Of a stretch of DNA of 37,646 nt, positions 25,748-33,031 are shown one piece after another. The DNA comes from Verrucomicrobiales bacterium (lineage in GTDB: Bacteria; Verrucomicrobiota; Verrucomicrobiia; Limisphaerales; CAIMTB01). The stretch lies in assembly GCA_020845805.1 (NCBI GenBank), contig JADLFD010000255.1, positions 1 to 37,646 on the forward strand. Direction: 5' to 3'. A program made the translations under genes and the position numbers. Numbering within the stretch: the stretch's first letter is position 1; every line of letters starts with the position of its first letter. The notes under the pieces are model-generated. The model did no database searches. It worked only from the letters and a program-made list of their open reading frames with translations, and was not told where the DNA came from.

Positions 25748-27502
25748 TCATGGGCGACGGGGCGGGGTCATCGCAGCTCCCGGCAGGGGCGCTCCCGCAG
25801 CCGCAAGGGGGCCCGGGGTCGCCGAATCCTCAGGCACCAGCAAAATGAAGGTCGGGAGCCCCAATACACCAAACTCCTCGAGAACGGGTTCCAGTTCCGC
25901 GTCGCCCAAATGCTCCGCCTGAAAACGAACCAACCGCACTTGCTCCAGGCGCCGCTGCACGCGTGCCTCGGCGAAGGTGGAATGCTCCATCGCCGAACAG
26001 TTCTTGCACCAGCTCGCCCAGAAATCGAGGACCACCGGGACCCTGGTCCGACGTGATTCCGCCAACGCCGACTTCAGCGTGCGCAGGTCCGCAGCCACAC
26101 CGCGGCGCGCGCCGTCCCCATAATCCAGCAAGCCCCACGCGAGCCAGCCGTACCAGGCGGCAAATCCGAAAATCACCACGCCGAAGGCCTGCTTCACCCG
26201 CGTCATCCAAGCCCCAGGCTTGGGTAACAACGACAATCCCGCCCCGGCCATGGGCCAGGGCAAGGCCATCCCCAATCCCAACAGAAAAGGCAGTCCCAGG
26301 CCGGTCCACTCGCCGCGCTGATACGCGGCCGTCGCCAATACCAGCACCGAGATCACCACCGGCGCGACGCACGCCCCCGCCAACAACGCGGAAACCCCTC
26401 CCATGGTCAACGCCGTCGCCATCGAACCCTTCGGTCGCTCCCTCCGCGGACCGCCTTTCTGGAGATTCGAAAAATCCAGAGACCATCGATCAAACATCGC
26501 CAGGCCGAGCAGCACAAAGACCCCCGCCATCGCCGCATTGAACCACATCGAGGATTGCAGTTGCCCAAAGCGCGCCCCCGTCAGCACCACCACCACGCCC
26601 ACCGTGCCATACGCCACCGCCATCCCTGCGCCATACGCCGAGCCCAGCAGAAACCCACGTCGCCGATCCCGATTCCCGCTCCCCACCCCCAGGATCGCGA
26701 GATTCACCGGGATCATCGGCAACACACAGGGCGTCAGATTGAGCAGCAGGCCACCGAGAAAGATCGCACCCATGGTCATTCCCAACTCCACCGCCGCACC
26801 GGCATCCCCAGGCACCGCCGGCGCCCCCAAAACCGGCCCCACTCGCTCGTGGTCCAGAAAACCCAGAAACTCGTCCGCACCAAGAAATCCCGTCGCCTTC
26901 GCGGCCACCCGGAATCCTTCCGCCAGCCTGGCCCTTCCCCCCACGCCCGGCACCCGGCCGCCCTCGACCGATTCCTCCGCCGCGCCGGACTGCCACACGC
27001 CGTCCGCTCCCACCCTCCACTCGCGTGTCTCGGGAAAGAAGCACTCGGACTCGTTGCAACCCTGGAACGTCACCTTCAACGGGCCCCCCGCCGAGCCCGG
27101 AACTTGTGCCCGCACAGTAAACGTTCCCTCGAGCACGAGACGTAACTTGCCGCTGAATCGATCCTTCACTTCCTCCGCCTTCGGCAAGCTGACCGCCAAG
27201 GTCTGCGCTCCCCACTCCACTCGCAGCGAATCCGCATACACGTGATGCTCGGCCGGCATGTTGAAACGGATCCCAACCTCCGACGTCTCGGCTGCCAAAC
27301 GCCGCCCTTCCACCATCACCACGAACGGATTCTCCGCCTCGGACTCCTCCGCTTCGCCCGCCACGGCCGTCGGTGACCAGGGGCTGACACCACCAACCGC
27401 CACCATGATCCCCAGCCAAGCCACCGCCCGCAGGCAGCCCATGACCGGGAATGCCACCTTCGCCCAACCCCACCCCCGCCACCCCTGGTACGCCTTGGTC
27501 AT
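25748..27502 (-). CDS. dsbD: Thiol:disulfide interchange protein DsbD
   Basis: The 584-residue protein has all three DsbD parts. After a signal sequence, the periplasmic alpha domain (about 55-170) has a cysteine pair in QGCNESECFFP (149 and 154). The membrane domain (about 240-455, roughly eight helices) has the cysteines of LTPCVLPMIP (259) and LLAGACVAPV (378). The C-terminal thioredoxin domain has FWASWCKNCSAME (499 and 502). DsbD carries electrons from cytoplasmic thioredoxin across the membrane to periplasmic thiol proteins. Length is near the E. coli protein (565). It starts 8 bases after the DUF4266 gene and ends the operon, so it is well placed to keep the TlpA-like protein, and perhaps the Cys-x-Cys lipoprotein, reduced. 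Confidence 0.92.
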   Translation of the reverse strand: MTKAYQGWRGWGWAKVAFPVMGCLRAVAWLGIMVAVGGVSPWSPTAVAGEAEESEAENPFVVMVEGRRLAAETSEVGIRFNMPAEHHVYADSLRVEWGAQTLAVSLPKAEEVKDRFSGKLRLVLEGTFTVRAQVPGSAGGPLKVTFQGCNESECFFPETREWRVGADGVWQSGAAEESVEGGRVPGVGGRARLAEGFRVAAKATGFLGADEFLGFLDHERVGPVLGAPAVPGDAGAAVELGMTMGAIFLGGLLLNLTPCVLPMIPVNLAILGVGSGNRDRRRGFLLGSAYGAGMAVAYGTVGVVVVLTGARFGQLQSSMWFNAAMAGVFVLLGLAMFDRWSLDFSNLQKGGPRRERPKGSMATALTMGGVSALLAGACVAPVVISVLVLATAAYQRGEWTGLGLPFLLGLGMALPWPMAGAGLSLLPKPGAWMTRVKQAFGVVIFGFAAWYGWLAWGLLDYGDGARRGVAADLRTLKSALAESRRTRVPVVLDFWASWCKNCSAMEHSTFAEARVQRRLEQVRLVRFQAEHLGDAELEPVLEEFGVLGLPTFILLVPEDSATPGPLAAAGAPLPGAAMTPPRRP

Positions 27503-27510
27503 CAGAAAAC

Positions 27511-27747
27511 TTAGTTACAACCGCAACCCCCGCCTCCCACCCCCTTGCCCCCTGTGGCCGCCTCGCGGGAAAACCACATGTGCTCCGACATCCCATTGCC
27601 CAGCGGATCCCGATCCGCTCGCATGACGCGGTCCGCCAAGTGCCCTCGATCCCACGGACTCACGTGCGCGCACCCCGTGGCCACCAGCGCCAGGAGCGCC
27701 CACGGAGCCAGGCGCCAAATTGTCCCCTGCCAGTTGCTCGCGTTCAT
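27511..27747 (-). CDS. DUF4266 small lipoprotein ending GGGGCGCN
   Basis: The 78-residue protein starts at ATG 27747, preceded by a good Shine-Dalgarno at 27757-27762; the GTG at 27798 that overlaps the tlpA-like stop is a weaker choice. It has a lipoprotein signal (WRLAPWALLALVATGC, lipobox Cys 26). The short mature part contains HVSPWDRGHLAD, MRADRDPL, a segment with His 56 and SREA, and the conserved C-terminal Gly-rich tail with a Cys-x-Cys (75 and 77). This matches the DUF4266 family, whose members are all this small and whose function is not known to me. The tail looks suited to binding a metal or forming a redox pair. Neighbours (DUF3570 barrel, ApbE-like, TlpA-like, DsbD) point to an envelope redox role. 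Confidence 0.88.
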   Translation of the reverse strand: MNASNWQGTIWRLAPWALLALVATGCAHVSPWDRGHLADRVMRADRDPLGNGMSEHMWFSREAATGGKGVGGGGCGCN

Positions 27748-27756
27748 TCCGGTCTT

Positions 27757-27762
27757 CTCCCC
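27757..27762 (-). promoter_or_regulatory. Ribosome binding site of the DUF4266 gene
   Basis: The minus strand reads GGGGAG, 9 bases before ATG 27747. Clear Shine-Dalgarno sites are rare elsewhere in this window. This one decides the start in favour of the ATG, which places the lipobox cysteine at residue 26, a normal lipoprotein signal length. Confidence 0.65.
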
Positions 27763-27794
27763 ATCAGATGGTTGTGGGCTCGCCGCACCTGGGC

Positions 27795-28301
27795 TCACTT
27801 CAGCAGAGCCTCGATCTCCTCCAGGTACTTCCGCTTCGTCTCCGCCCCTTTGAATCCGCGATGCACTGCGTGCACCTTTCCCTCGCGATCGATGAGGAAG
27901 GACGTGGGCATGGTGGGAATCTTCACCTGGCTCACCAACCGGTTGCCTGCATCACGCACGATGATGAATCCCGCGGTGTGCTTCTTGAGAAAGAGCTCCA
28001 TGTCCTCCTTCTTCTGATCCTCGTTCACCGCCACCACCACCAACCCTCGCGCACCGAACTTCTCGTGCAGCTCCTGCATGACCGGAAACGACTCCTGACA
28101 AGGCCCACACCAGGAGGCGAAGAAATCCACCAACACCACCTTCCCCTTCAACTCCGGCAAGGCTCCCTCCAAGCCCATCGCGCTCAGATCGGGAAAGGTC
28201 TCCCCCACCTTGGGCGTCGCCGCACGCGCCTGGTCGGTGAGAAGGGTAAGGAACAATACTGCCGCGACCAGCCGGCTAACGCGTCGTAACCAGGTATTCA
28301 T
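27795..28301 (-). CDS. TlpA-like exported thioredoxin
   Basis: The protein has 168 residues from ATG 28301 (a GTG at 28328 would add nine residues before the signal peptide). The signal peptide is MNTWLRRVSRLVAAVLFLTLL, with cleavage near QARA-ATP. The mature domain is a TlpA/ResA-like thioredoxin with VVLVDFFASWCGPCQE (Cys 65 and 68), VVVAVNEDQKKEDMELFL and the cis-proline segment IPTMPTSFLID. Such proteins reduce or isomerise periplasmic disulfides and receive electrons from DsbD or CcdA. The start lies inside the end of the ApbE-like gene (26-base overlap), so the pair is coupled. The operon also encodes DsbD, the likely electron donor. The client is unknown but may be the Cys-x-Cys DUF4266 lipoprotein. 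Confidence 0.88.
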   Translation of the reverse strand: MNTWLRRVSRLVAAVLFLTLLTDQARAATPKVGETFPDLSAMGLEGALPELKGKVVLVDFFASWCGPCQESFPVMQELHEKFGARGLVVVAVNEDQKKEDMELFLKKHTAGFIIVRDAGNRLVSQVKIPTMPTSFLIDREGKVHAVHRGFKGAETKRKYLEEIEALLK

Positions 28302-29271
28302 AAAATCTCGGAGTCGTGTGCGGACCACGTTCGGTGATCATCACGCCGTCCACTCCAAACTGACTCGAAAGCAATCGAAACCCCTCCTCCGGACCTAGCA
28401 CGAAGGCCGCCGTGGTCATCGCCCCCGCCTGCGTGCAGGTCGGCGCCACCGCCGTCACCGACAAGGCCCCTTGAGAGACCGGCTTGCCGTCGCGCGGATC
28501 GATGATGTGCCCATACCGCCGCCCCTCATGCACGAAATGCCGCAGGTAATCCCCCGAGGTGGCGACCGCGCGATCACATAACCCCACGCTCGCCCAACAA
28601 CTCCCCGGCTGACGCGGGTCCTCCAGTCCGATGTGCCAGGCCGGTCGACCCGGCGGTCGACCCAAGGCTCGAATGTCCTGCCCAAAATCCACCATCACTG
28701 CGGTCACTCCATGACGCTCGGCCAACAGCACGGCCCCATCCACGGCGTGCTCCTTCCCCACCCCACCGAGATCCAGCGCCATCCCCGATTTCGGCAAAAA
28801 GACCGCCCCCTCCCGACGCTGCAACATCCCCCACCCCACCAGTTCCTTGGCCCGCGCGATCTCGCTCTCCGCAGGAATCCGCGGTGGCTGCGCCTTCCAA
28901 TCCCAGAGTCGCAAGAGCGGCAGCGACGTCGCGTCGAAGGCCCCGCGCGTCAGGTGATGCAGGTGGCCGCACAAATCCAACAACTGCGAAACCTCCTCGT
29001 CGACCTCCACCCAGCGCACCCCCGCCGCCCGGTTGATGCGACTCACCACACTGTCCTCCAGAAAACGCGAACACTTCGCCTCGAAGTCCGCCACCCAGTT
29101 CAACAACTCGTCGAGAAAACCATTCGCCGCCTCCCTGCTCGGCTCCACCAGACTCACGCTGCAACGCGTGCCCAACGCGTGAAAGGTGAGGTGCGAAAGT
29201 CCGCCCTCCTCGCGAATCACCGCCGATCGACGAACCCGAGCCCGAACCGGATGACTCATGTTCAAAACCAT
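28276..29271 (-). CDS. apbE: ApbE-like FAD:protein FMN transferase
   Basis: The 331-residue protein shows the ApbE fold: FHALGTRCSVSLVEP, GAFDATSLPLLRLW, ALDLGGVGKEHAVD, VMVDFGQDIRALG, AVATSGDYLRHF (about 236-246) and RYGHIIDPRDGKPV (about 252-265). ApbE transfers FMN from FAD to a Ser/Thr in Dxx(S/T)GA(T/S) targets, with Mg2+. Two things are odd. The usual ADA(L)ST segment reads AGAMTTA (282-288), so the metal-binding Asp is Gly 283. No signal peptide or lipobox is visible, although most ApbE enzymes are exported; ATG 29259 is an alternative start but does not help. It overlaps the DUF3570 gene by 10 bases. The adjacent barrel carries a matching target motif. Family is certain; activity is less so. 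Confidence 0.85.
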   Translation of the reverse strand: MVLNMSHPVRARVRRSAVIREEGGLSHLTFHALGTRCSVSLVEPSREAANGFLDELLNWVADFEAKCSRFLEDSVVSRINRAAGVRWVEVDEEVSQLLDLCGHLHHLTRGAFDATSLPLLRLWDWKAQPPRIPAESEIARAKELVGWGMLQRREGAVFLPKSGMALDLGGVGKEHAVDGAVLLAERHGVTAVMVDFGQDIRALGRPPGRPAWHIGLEDPRQPGSCWASVGLCDRAVATSGDYLRHFVHEGRRYGHIIDPRDGKPVSQGALSVTAVAPTCTQAGAMTTAAFVLGPEEGFRLLSSQFGVDGVMITERGPHTTPRFYEYLVTTR

Positions 29272-30461
29272 ACCGCCACACTTCCACTCACCACATCCGC
29301 GGAGGGATACTGCGAGTCCGAGGTCACTCCATCCGTCCCTTCCATGACATAACGCTTGTAACCGACTTCCAACGACACGCGCTCATGCACGCGGGCGTTC
29401 ACACTCACCCCAAAGGTAAACGTGTTCAGCTCGGACAACCGGAAGTCGGCCGAATAGTGCTCCGGCAACGGAATGTCCGGACACCCAGGCTCGCCCTCCG
29501 GACAGGACGGATCGCCCCCGAAACTCGTACCGTAAAACTCGGCCGCCGACTGGGTATGGAATCGGAACAACGGCGAAATCGTCACGATCCGCCCCACCTT
29601 CTGATGCCACTCCAAACTTACCGTGTGCGCCCATATCCCCCAGTCGTCGTGGTGCCACCGGTACCCCACCTCCACTGCAGCGTCCAGCGTCTCGATGAAA
29701 TGACTTCCTCCCAGATAAAGCACCTGTCGGAACCGACTCCCAGGCCGCGACTCGGGAAACACGGTGTACGGTTCCCCTGGGGTGTAGGGAAAATCACGAA
29801 AGAGAACTCGCTTATATGGATCCGCTAGAAAGCCGTCGGTGTATCCCAAGGTCAGATTCGCAGTGACAGTGGTCTTCGGACCCAACAACTGGTTCACCCC
29901 GACCAGAAAATCCAGCGTATCCTTGTCCTCGACGTCCTCCAGCCGCGTCCCTTCACTGGGCAAGACGCGATCGAATGCGTGACTCACCCCCCAGGTCAGC
30001 GTGGTGTTCTTCTCATTGAAATCGATCGCGTGAGTCAGCGAAACACCGGTGGACTCGTAGTCCTGCTCCGCGCTGTAGGAAAACTGCGGCGTCAGCGTGT
30101 GCCGGTCGAATCGGAACGACGGCTCGACATAGCCGGCACGCCGGATGTCCTCAATGGTCACCGTCGCCACCTCGTTCTCCCCCGGCAACGGCGGCGCGCC
30201 GGTCGGCGTGGCACCCGAGATTGCGTCGTAAACGAAGTTTCCCTTCACCGACACCCACGGCGCCAGCCCCACCTCGAAAAAGGCCCCGTGCGTGCGAATA
30301 TGGATCCGCCCGTCGTCCTCCGCGTAATCCTCGTACCGGTACTCGACGCGGTCCTCCCCACGACACTTCCCAGCCAAACCCACGGCCACCAACCACGCGC
30401 CCAGCACCCAGGGTCGCCGCTGACTCAGCACCCCGCCCTTTAGTGTCCTCGTTGGTCTCAC
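29262..30461 (-). CDS. DUF3570 outer-membrane beta-barrel with a flavinylation-like motif
   Basis: The protein has 399 residues from GTG 30461, chosen because AAGGGAG ends 7 bases before it; the GTG at 30467 lies too close to that site. A signal-like hydrophobic stretch (WVLGAWLVAVGLAG) is followed by a chain of amphipathic strands (VSVKGNFVYDAISGAT, TLTPQFSYSAEQDYESTG, VSLTHAIDFNEKNTTLTWG, AAVEVGYRWHHDDWGIWAH, VSLEVGYKRYVM) ending in Phe (VAVWF), as outer-membrane barrels do. This pattern matches DUF3570. Residues 79-85 read D-A-I-S-G-A-T, the consensus modified by ApbE enzymes, and apbE is the next gene. A CxxxxxxC pair lies in DPSCPEGEPGCPDIP. First gene of the operon. Function unknown; a role as a redox-active or transport barrel is inferred. 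Confidence 0.85.
   Translation of the reverse strand: MRPTRTLKGGVLSQRRPWVLGAWLVAVGLAGKCRGEDRVEYRYEDYAEDDGRIHIRTHGAFFEVGLAPWVSVKGNFVYDAISGATPTGAPPLPGENEVATVTIEDIRRAGYVEPSFRFDRHTLTPQFSYSAEQDYESTGVSLTHAIDFNEKNTTLTWGVSHAFDRVLPSEGTRLEDVEDKDTLDFLVGVNQLLGPKTTVTANLTLGYTDGFLADPYKRVLFRDFPYTPGEPYTVFPESRPGSRFRQVLYLGGSHFIETLDAAVEVGYRWHHDDWGIWAHTVSLEWHQKVGRIVTISPLFRFHTQSAAEFYGTSFGGDPSCPEGEPGCPDIPLPEHYSADFRLSELNTFTFGVSVNARVHERVSLEVGYKRYVMEGTDGVTSDSQYPSADVVSGSVAVWF
30207..30227 (-). other. Flavinylation-type motif D-A-I-S-G-A-T in the DUF3570 gene
   Basis: The minus strand reads GAC GCA ATC TCG GGT GCC ACG, encoding DAISGAT. ApbE-type transferases attach FMN through a phosphoester to the final Thr/Ser of Dxx(S/T)GA(T/S), as in NqrC, RnfG and FMN-bind domains. 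Here the motif sits early in the mature barrel, just before a Pro/Gly-rich loop, in the gene immediately upstream of apbE. Modification is predicted, not shown. Confidence 0.55.
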
Positions 30462-30468
30462 TCCCACT

Positions 30469-30475
30469 CTCCCTT
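30469..30475 (-). promoter_or_regulatory. Ribosome binding site of the DUF3570 gene
   Basis: AAGGGAG on the minus strand precedes GTG 30461 by 7 bases, which is near-ideal spacing. The alternative GTG at 30467 is only one base from the site. This fixes the most likely start of the redox operon's first gene. Confidence 0.6.
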
Positions 30476-30741
30476 AGCATGTTCGAGGCCAGAGCCGCCT
30501 CCCGCCCGCATGGCACCCTCGTTTGGGGAACCATCCCCAGTTTCACCCACCTTTCCACCCCGCGCACGGTCCCCATCCGGACCACCGCCTCGGGCCGGGA
30601 CCACTCGCGCGCCAGGATCGTGAACGGCAGGGGCAATTCTTGCACGCCCTCCCAAGCAGGTTGTGCACACCGCCATGCCCAAAAGCCCGCCTCGGCAACA
30701 CCACTTGCACGCCCGTCCGGTCCCGCCCATCGTCTCCCGCT
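30476..30741. promoter_or_regulatory. Divergent intergenic region between the redox operon and larBC
   Basis: About 270 bases lie between the DUF3570 start (minus strand) and larB (plus strand). No gene is recognisable. Both transcription units must start here or read in from elsewhere, so promoters for both are expected. I could not assign -35/-10 boxes with confidence in this GC-rich stretch, and no strong operator-like palindrome stands out. Confidence 0.35.
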
Positions 30742-31515
30742 GTGACTCCGGACCAAGCCCGAAGCCTGCTCACGTCCGTGCGCGAAGGACGCCTGACCAT
30801 CGAAAAGGCCCTCCAAGCATTCTCTGCCCCACCCGTGGAGGATCTGCCCTTCGCCGCGGTCGACCTGCATCGCACGCTCCGCAAGGGCTTCCCCGAGGTC
30901 ATCTTCGGCGCAGGGAAGACACCCGAGCAAACTGTTTCCATCGCCCGCAGAATCCTTTCCCAAGACGGCCAACTGCTCGTGACCCGCATCACTCCCGCCC
31001 ACGCCACACGCCTTCGCCGCACCTTCCGCAAAGCCGTCCACCACGAACTCGCTCGCTGCGTGACCGTGGAATCCCCCGCCCTCCCCAAGCGCCCTGGCCG
31101 CATCGCCGTCGTCGCCGCGGGCACCAGCGACCTGCCCGTGGCCGAGGAGGCCGCCATCACCGCCAGCATCATGGGGAATGAGGTCGTACGTCTCTACGAC
31201 GTGGGCGTCGCCGGAATTCACCGCCTCTTCCAACGGCTCGAGGACATCCGGTCCGCCCGCGTGGTGATCGTCGTGGCCGGCATGGAAGGCGCCCTCCCCA
31301 GCGTGGTCGGAGGCCTCATCCGTCGTCCCCTCATTGCCGTGCCCACCAGCATCGGCTACGGCGCCAACTTCGGCGGCCTCTCCGCCCTGCTCACTTCGCT
31401 CACCTCCTGTGCCAGCGGCCTCACGGTGGTGAATATCGATAACGGCTTCGGCGCCGGCTACGCCGCCAGCCAGATCAACGCGCTGGCCCAAGATGCCGCC
31501 GCTGGCCACGCCTAA
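30742..31515 (+). CDS. larB: Nickel-pincer cofactor biosynthesis protein LarB
   Basis: The protein has 257 residues from GTG 30742 (VTPDQARSLLTSVREGRL), which aligns with the normal LarB start. Earlier in-frame starts would add a Pro/His-rich stretch that looks non-coding. LarB carboxylates and hydrolyses nicotinic acid adenine dinucleotide to start pincer cofactor synthesis. The C-terminal half resembles PurE: IAVVAAGTSDLPVAEEAA, YDVGVAGIHRL, VVIVVAGMEGALPSVVGGL and PTSIGYGANFGGLSALL. The N-terminal region has DLHRTLRKGFPEVIFGAGKTPEQ. Length and motifs are those of the family. larC follows after 9 bases, so the two are co-transcribed. larE and larA are not in the window. Confidence 0.93.
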   Translation: MTPDQARSLLTSVREGRLTIEKALQAFSAPPVEDLPFAAVDLHRTLRKGFPEVIFGAGKTPEQTVSIARRILSQDGQLLVTRITPAHATRLRRTFRKAVHHELARCVTVESPALPKRPGRIAVVAAGTSDLPVAEEAAITASIMGNEVVRLYDVGVAGIHRLFQRLEDIRSARVVIVVAGMEGALPSVVGGLIRRPLIAVPTSIGYGANFGGLSALLTSLTSCASGLTVVNIDNGFGAGYAASQINALAQDAAAGHA

Positions 31516-31524
31516 TCTCCCCCA

Positions 31525-32844
31525 ATGCCCACGCTCTATCTCGACATCTTCAGTGGTATCAGTGGCGACATGTTCCTCGGTGCCATGCTCGACCTCGGCG
31601 TCCCCCTCGCCAACCTCGAGCAGGAATTACGCAAACTGCCTCTTCACGGCTACCACCTGCACGCCAGGCGCGCCTCCAAGGCTGGCATTGAGGGGGTGAA
31701 ACTGGATGTCCACATTGATCATGGCCCCGGCCAGGATCACGACCATCCACACGAACATGGTGAGGATCATGCGCACTCCCACCCGCACGGGCACACACCT
31801 CATCTCCCCCATTCCCATTCCCATTCCCACGACCCTCACCACGCCGCCCACGGACGGAGTTTCGCAGACATTCGCGACATGATCGCGCGCAGTGCGCTTT
31901 CCGAGTGGGTGCGAACCAAGGCAATCGCGGTCTTCCAACGCCTCGCGGTCGCGGAGGGGAAGATCCACGGCAAACCACCCGAATCCGTGCATTTCCACGA
32001 AGTGGGCGCCTTGGATTCCATCGTCGACATCACCGGGGCCTGCGTCGCGCTGGAACTCCTCGGCCGGCCCTTGGTACGTGCCGGCACGGTCGTGGATGGC
32101 ACCGGATTCGTGCGCTGCGCGCATGGGCGCATGCCGCTTCCCGCACCCGCCACGTTGGAGGTCTTCGCGGCGCGCGGCATCGGCGTCACCCAGTGCCCCG
32201 AGCCCCACGAACTCATCACGCCCACCGGGGCCGCATTGCTCGCCGAATTCGCCGAATCGTTCGGCCCGCTCCCCGGATTCGCCCCCACGCGCATCGGATA
32301 CGGCCTCGGTACTCGCGAAAACCATACGCGCCCCAACCTGCTCCGGGCCATGCTCGGCCAGGATGCCACGCCCAGCCCTGCCCCCGCGGTGGCGCACGAT
32401 TGGGAAACCGACGAAATCGCCGTCCTCGAAACCAATCTCGACGACCTCCCTGGCGAAATCCTCGGCCACGTCATGGAACGCGCGTTCTCCTTGGGCGCGC
32501 TCGACGTCTTCCACACTCCGATCCAGATGAAGAAGAACCGCCCAGGCACGGTCCTCACCATCTTATGCCTCGCCGATCAGGCGGACGCCTTCACCGCCCT
32601 GATGCTGACCGAGACCAGCGCCTTCGGAGTCCGTCGCACCCTGGCCTCGCGACGCAAACTCCGGCGCTCGCATCGCACCGTCGAGACCCGCTACGGCCCA
32701 GTGGAAATCAAGGAAGGCAGCTTGGACGGACACACCGTCCAAGTGGCGCCCGAGTTTGAATCGTGCCGCCTTCGTGCCCTCGCCACCGGAGCCACGGTGA
32801 AAGCCGTCTTCGAAGCCGCAAGACACGCGGCAGGTGCGCCCTGA
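31525..32844 (+). CDS. larC: Nickel-pincer cofactor nickel insertion protein LarC
   Basis: The 439-residue protein begins MPTLYLDIFSGISGDMFLGA, a clear LarC start. LarC is the CTP-dependent cyclometallase that inserts nickel into the pincer cofactor. Recognisable segments are HFHEVGALDSIVDITGACVALE, ELITPTGAALLAEFAE, IGYGLGTRE and, in the C-terminal part, LETNLDDLPGEILGHVMERAF and FHTPIQMKKNRPGTVLTIL. Residues 63-109 hold 19 histidines with Asp/Glu between them, presumably a nickel store or delivery segment. In Lactobacillus plantarum LarC is made by a ribosomal frameshift between two frames; here the gene is one continuous frame. It lies directly after larB. Confidence 0.95.
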   Translation: MPTLYLDIFSGISGDMFLGAMLDLGVPLANLEQELRKLPLHGYHLHARRASKAGIEGVKLDVHIDHGPGQDHDHPHEHGEDHAHSHPHGHTPHLPHSHSHSHDPHHAAHGRSFADIRDMIARSALSEWVRTKAIAVFQRLAVAEGKIHGKPPESVHFHEVGALDSIVDITGACVALELLGRPLVRAGTVVDGTGFVRCAHGRMPLPAPATLEVFAARGIGVTQCPEPHELITPTGAALLAEFAESFGPLPGFAPTRIGYGLGTRENHTRPNLLRAMLGQDATPSPAPAVAHDWETDEIAVLETNLDDLPGEILGHVMERAFSLGALDVFHTPIQMKKNRPGTVLTILCLADQADAFTALMLTETSAFGVRRTLASRRKLRRSHRTVETRYGPVEIKEGSLDGHTVQVAPEFESCRLRALATGATVKAVFEAARHAAGAP

Positions 32845-33031
32845 AAACGCCTCCCCGCCACCCGAGAGCCTTGAGGCGAAGGAAGTTGCAAACCACTCTC
32901 ACCGCTCCTCGCGTTCCCGACGAAATCGTGGACACGCCGCCCCCAACTTGGTTTGCTTCGCCCATCGCCCATCGCCTCCGAATTCCGCGCCCGCGGGATC
33001 CGTCGAACGGGCCTCCAACCAGGAATCTGTC

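Noticed and set aside
27511-27747. DUF4266 gene as a ribosomal-peptide (RiPP) precursor
   Set aside because: It has a lipoprotein signal rather than a leader peptide, and no modifying enzyme such as a DUF692 protein, radical-SAM enzyme or cyclodehydratase is in the window.
31525-32844. A programmed frameshift within larC as in Lactobacillus
   Set aside because: The frame is continuous from the LarC1-type start to the LarC2-type end without a stop codon.
32850-32877. Inverted repeat CGCCTC / GAGGCG after larC as a terminator
   Set aside because: The stem is only 6 bp with a loop of about 20 bases and no T-run follows.
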